DNA of 7,030 nt from Methanobacteriota archaeon (lineage in GTDB: Archaea; Halobacteriota; Syntropharchaeia; JACQPP01). Shown here piece after piece: positions 4,713 to 7,030 of the stretch; the first letter of the stretch is position 1, and the number at the start of each line of letters is the position of its first letter. The translations under genes and the position numbers were made by a program. The stretch spans positions 1 through 7,030 of the forward strand of contig JACQPP010000017.1 in NCBI GenBank assembly GCA_016207465.1, given 5' to 3'. The notes beneath the pieces are model-generated. The model searched no databases. It was not told the origin of the DNA and saw nothing but the letters and a program-made list of their open reading frames with translations.

Positions 4713-6130
4713 GCGACACGGCGGTGGAGCGGGTCTCCCGCCTCCTGGAGCATATCGCCAAAAGCGGTCTGAACGCCTACGTGACCCCCGGCGGGGAGGC
4801 GGCTCTCTCCCAGGCCCGCGAGGCCGACCGCGGAAAGCGCCCCGGTCCCCTCTCCGGTGTCCCCGTGGCCGTCAAGGACAACATCTCCACCCGGGGGATG
4901 GCGACCACCTGCGGCTCCCGCATCCTCGAAGGATACATCCCCCCCTACGATGCCCACGTGGTCCAGGAACTCCACCGCGCCGGGGCCGTCATCCTGGGCA
5001 AGACCAACATGGACGAGTTCGCCATGGGCTCCTCCACCGAGTCCAGCGCCTGGGGGCCCACCCGCAACCCCTGGGACCACAATCGTGTCCCCGGGGGCTC
5101 CAGCGGGGGCAGCGGGGCCGCCGTGGCCGCCGGGGAGGCCCCCCTCGCCCTCGGGAGCGACACCGGGGGCAGCGTCCGGTGCCCCGCCAGCTTCTGCGGC
5201 ATCAGCGGCCTCAAGCCCACCTATGGCCTCGTCTCCCGCTACGGCCTCATCGCCTACGCCAACAGCCTCGAACAGATAGGCCCCATGGGGAGAAGCGTGG
5301 GGGATGTGGCCCGGCTCCTCGACGTCATCGCCACCCTCGACCCCCGCGACTCCACCCAGGTCCGCGACACCCCCCGCGGGGGATACCTTGCCTCCCTCGA
5401 CGGGACGGACCTCCGGGGGCTCCGCATCGGCCTCCCCCGCGAGTTTCTGGAGGGAGCAGACCCCGACGTGGTCCGCGCCACCCACGACAGCCTGGACACC
5501 CTCCAGCAGATGGGGGCCACCTGGGAGGAGGTCACCGTGGCCCACGCCCAATACGCCCTCCCCGCCTACTACGTCATCGCCATGAGCGAGGCATCCTCCA
5601 ACCTCTCGCGCTTCGACGGCCTCCGCTACGGCCTCCACCTCCCCCCGGGGGCCAAGGACTGGTCCACCCACTTCTCCGATGTCCGCGGCCAGGGATTCGG
5701 CCCCGAGGTCAAGCGGAGGATTCTGCTGGGAACCTACGCCCTCTCCGCCGGATACTATGGCAAATACTACCTCAAGGCCCTCCAGGTCCGCCACCTCATC
5801 CAGATGGAGTTCACCCGCCTCCTCCGCGACCACGACCTCCTCATCACCCCCACCATGCCCTTCCCCGCCTTCAAGCTCGGGGAACGCATCCAGGACCCCC
5901 TCAGCCTCTACCTCGCCGACGTGGACACCGTGGCCGTCAACCTCGCCGGAGTCCCTGCCCTCTCCATCCCCTGCGGCTTCTCCAGGGGCCTCCCCCTCGG
6001 CCTCCAGCTCATCGGACGCCCCTTCGACGAGCGGCGGCTCCTCCAAGTGGGACACGCCTACCAGCAGGCCACCAAGCATCACTTGGCCCGTCCCCCAGGT
6101 TCCGCAGAAGCCGGAGGATTTTCGACGTAG
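4709..6130 (+). CDS. gatA: Aspartyl/glutamyl-tRNA amidotransferase subunit A (amidase subunit)
   Basis: 473 aa, full length for GatA. This subunit hydrolyses glutamine and passes ammonia to GatB, which amidates the misacylated tRNA. It belongs to the amidase signature family, and the Ser-cisSer-Lys triad is visible: K56 in PVAVKDN, S131 in PGGSSGGS (128-135) and the nucleophile S155 in GSDTGGSVR (149-157). The spacings (99 and 24 residues) equal those of Staphylococcus aureus GatA K79/S154/S178. Other family blocks are LGKTNMDEFAMGSSTE (96-111), GLKPTYGLVSRYGL, and near the C-terminus NLAGVPALSIPCG and GLPLGLQLIG. The triad residues in GatA proper, the long tRNA-amidotransferase-like N-terminus and the gatC partner rule out a general amidase. 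ATG 4709 overlaps the gatC stop and has no close Shine-Dalgarno, so coupled translation is likely. No gatB follows. With the neighbouring AspRS type, Asn-tRNA-Asn is the likely product. Confidence 0.97.
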   Translation: MSDTAVERVSRLLEHIAKSGLNAYVTPGGEAALSQAREADRGKRPGPLSGVPVAVKDNISTRGMATTCGSRILEGYIPPYDAHVVQELHRAGAVILGKTNMDEFAMGSSTESSAWGPTRNPWDHNRVPGGSSGGSGAAVAAGEAPLALGSDTGGSVRCPASFCGISGLKPTYGLVSRYGLIAYANSLEQIGPMGRSVGDVARLLDVIATLDPRDSTQVRDTPRGGYLASLDGTDLRGLRIGLPREFLEGADPDVVRATHDSLDTLQQMGATWEEVTVAHAQYALPAYYVIAMSEASSNLSRFDGLRYGLHLPPGAKDWSTHFSDVRGQGFGPEVKRRILLGTYALSAGYYGKYYLKALQVRHLIQMEFTRLLRDHDLLITPTMPFPAFKLGERIQDPLSLYLADVDTVAVNLAGVPALSIPCGFSRGLPLGLQLIGRPFDERRLLQVGHAYQQATKHHLARPPGSAEAGGFST

Positions 6131-6190
6131 GCGATAGGTCCACCCGGGGCGGCAGATTGAAGAGACACAGCCCCACCCTGGAACACACCG

Positions 6191-7030
6191 ATGAAGACCC
6201 GCGCCGCCGTCCTCCACAAGCCCCGCCAGCTCACGGTCGAGGAGGTCGAACTCGACCCCCCGCGCCGCCACGAGGTGCTGGTGAAAATCGCGGCCGTCGG
6301 CGTCTGCGCCAGCGACCACCACCGCTACACCGGAGACGCCCCCCACCCCCTCCCATGCGTGCTGGGCCACGAGGGAGCCGGGTTCGTCCAAGAGACCGGG
6401 GAGGGAGTGGAGGGGCTCAAGCCGGGGGACCCCGTGGTCCTCACCGTCCTCCCCACCTGCGGCACCTGCGCCCGATGCACCCAGGGGGAGCCCTACCACT
6501 GCCCCCGCGGATGGCAGACCATCGCCTCCGGCAAACTCCTCGACAACACCCGCCGCCTCAAGCGCCCCGGGGGTGGAATCCTCAACCACTTCCTCGGCCA
6601 GTCCTCCATGGCCGAACACGCCGTCGTCCACGAGAGGACAGCCGTCAAAATCCCCCCGGACATCCCCATGGAGAAGGCCGCCCTCCTCGGCTGCGGGGCC
6701 ACCACCGGCTTCGGCGCCGTCTTCCACGCCCCCGGATTCAAGCCCGGATGCACCGTGGCCATCTTCGGATGCGGAGGGGTCGGCACCAGCGCCCTCCTCG
6801 CCGCCAAAGCCGGGGGCGCCAGCACCATCATCGCCGTGGACCTCCAGGAGGAGAAACTCCAACAGGCCCGCGCCCTCGGCGCCACCCACACCCTCAACCC
6901 CACCCAGGGGAGCCCCGTCCAGAAAATCATAGACCTCACCGGAGGAGGCGTGGACGTAGCCCTCGAATTCGTAGGCAACCCCAAAGTGATGGAGCAGGCC
7001 CTCCGCTCCACCCGCATGGGGGGCGCCACC
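6191..7030 (+). CDS. Zinc-dependent medium-chain alcohol dehydrogenase (3' end outside window)
   Basis: An ATG at 6191 opens a frame that stays open for 280 codons to the last base of the window. The N-terminus, KTRAAVLHKPRQLTVEEV, is that of a GroES-like MDR dehydrogenase. Catalytic-zinc ligands are present: C39 (GVCASDHH), H60-E61 (GHEGAG) and C168 (LLGCGATTG). The structural-zinc lobe is intact as C90-x2-C93-x2-C96-x7-C104. The Rossmann domain has F-G-C-G-G-V-G (192-198), and D217 at the end of the second strand indicates NAD rather than NADP. The layout, with GCGATTGFGAV and AEHAVVHERTAVKI, resembles class III-like and related alcohol dehydrogenases, which act on primary alcohols or aldehydes. 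The exact substrate cannot be read. About 85-90 residues should be missing at the C-terminus. It starts 60 bases after gatA. I see no clear TATA box or Shine-Dalgarno in that gap, so read-through from gatCA is possible but unproven. Confidence 0.93.
   Translation, partial: MKTRAAVLHKPRQLTVEEVELDPPRRHEVLVKIAAVGVCASDHHRYTGDAPHPLPCVLGHEGAGFVQETGEGVEGLKPGDPVVLTVLPTCGTCARCTQGEPYHCPRGWQTIASGKLLDNTRRLKRPGGGILNHFLGQSSMAEHAVVHERTAVKIPPDIPMEKAALLGCGATTGFGAVFHAPGFKPGCTVAIFGCGGVGTSALLAAKAGGASTIIAVDLQEEKLQQARALGATHTLNPTQGSPVQKIIDLTGGGVDVALEFVGNPKVMEQALRSTRMGGAT

Noticed and set aside
4685..6889. A 734-codon open frame on the minus strand opposite gatA and the dehydrogenase
   Set aside because: It lies antisense to two genes with intact family motifs. 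Its translation is dominated by Gly, Ala, Val and Glu, as expected when C-ending codons are read backwards; no domain is recognisable.
1..7030. CRISPR arrays, insertion sequences, tRNA or rRNA genes, toxin-antitoxin or phage modules
   Set aside because: Read through both strands; I saw no regularly spaced repeats, transposase motifs, terminal inverted repeats or cloverleaf with a T-loop sequence. The genes are mostly housekeeping.

Overview
The window looks like archaeal chromosomal DNA of high G+C, roughly two thirds by eye. Four things point to an archaeon. The first gene ends in a DUF835 domain, a family found mainly in Euryarchaeota such as Thermoplasmata and Thermococci. The aspartyl-tRNA synthetase is the short archaeal type, about 430 aa with no bacterial insertion domain. 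The central divergent intergenic region carries TATA-like boxes instead of -35/-10 elements. Shine-Dalgarno sequences occur at some starts only. A Thermoplasmatota-like or related euryarchaeal host is my inference; no rRNA is present to settle it.

Layout. 1-375: 3' end of a DUF835 protein, followed by a small hairpin/T-run. 376-554: intergenic, with a weak direct repeat and a clear Shine-Dalgarno. 555-1955: a secreted five-bladed beta-propeller protein (GH43/GH130-like fold) with a C-terminal beta-sandwich. It converges, with a 15-base gap, on a minus-strand operon transcribed from about 4324 down to 1971: a TrkA-type RCK potassium-transport regulator, a Nudix hydrolase, and aspS. From the same 88-base divergent region (4325-4412), gatC and gatA run on the plus strand with an ATGA overlap. 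After 60 bases a zinc-dependent medium-chain alcohol dehydrogenase begins and runs off the window end.

How the genes work together. The most informative part is the aspS / gatCA neighbourhood. The synthetase carries His27 and Pro86 at the two positions that, in archaeal AspRS, mark the non-discriminating form that charges both tRNA-Asp and tRNA-Asn. GatCAB amidates the resulting Asp-tRNA-Asn to Asn-tRNA-Asn. Both halves of the indirect asparagine route therefore flank one divergent promoter region, although gatB is not in the window. The RCK and Nudix genes appear to travel with aspS as an operon; the functional link is unclear.

I found no mobile element, CRISPR array, RNA gene or toxin-antitoxin module. 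I do not see a wholly new system. The items most worth a second look are the tRNA-Asn pathway signature, the ambiguous divergent promoters, and the secreted propeller protein of unknown substrate.
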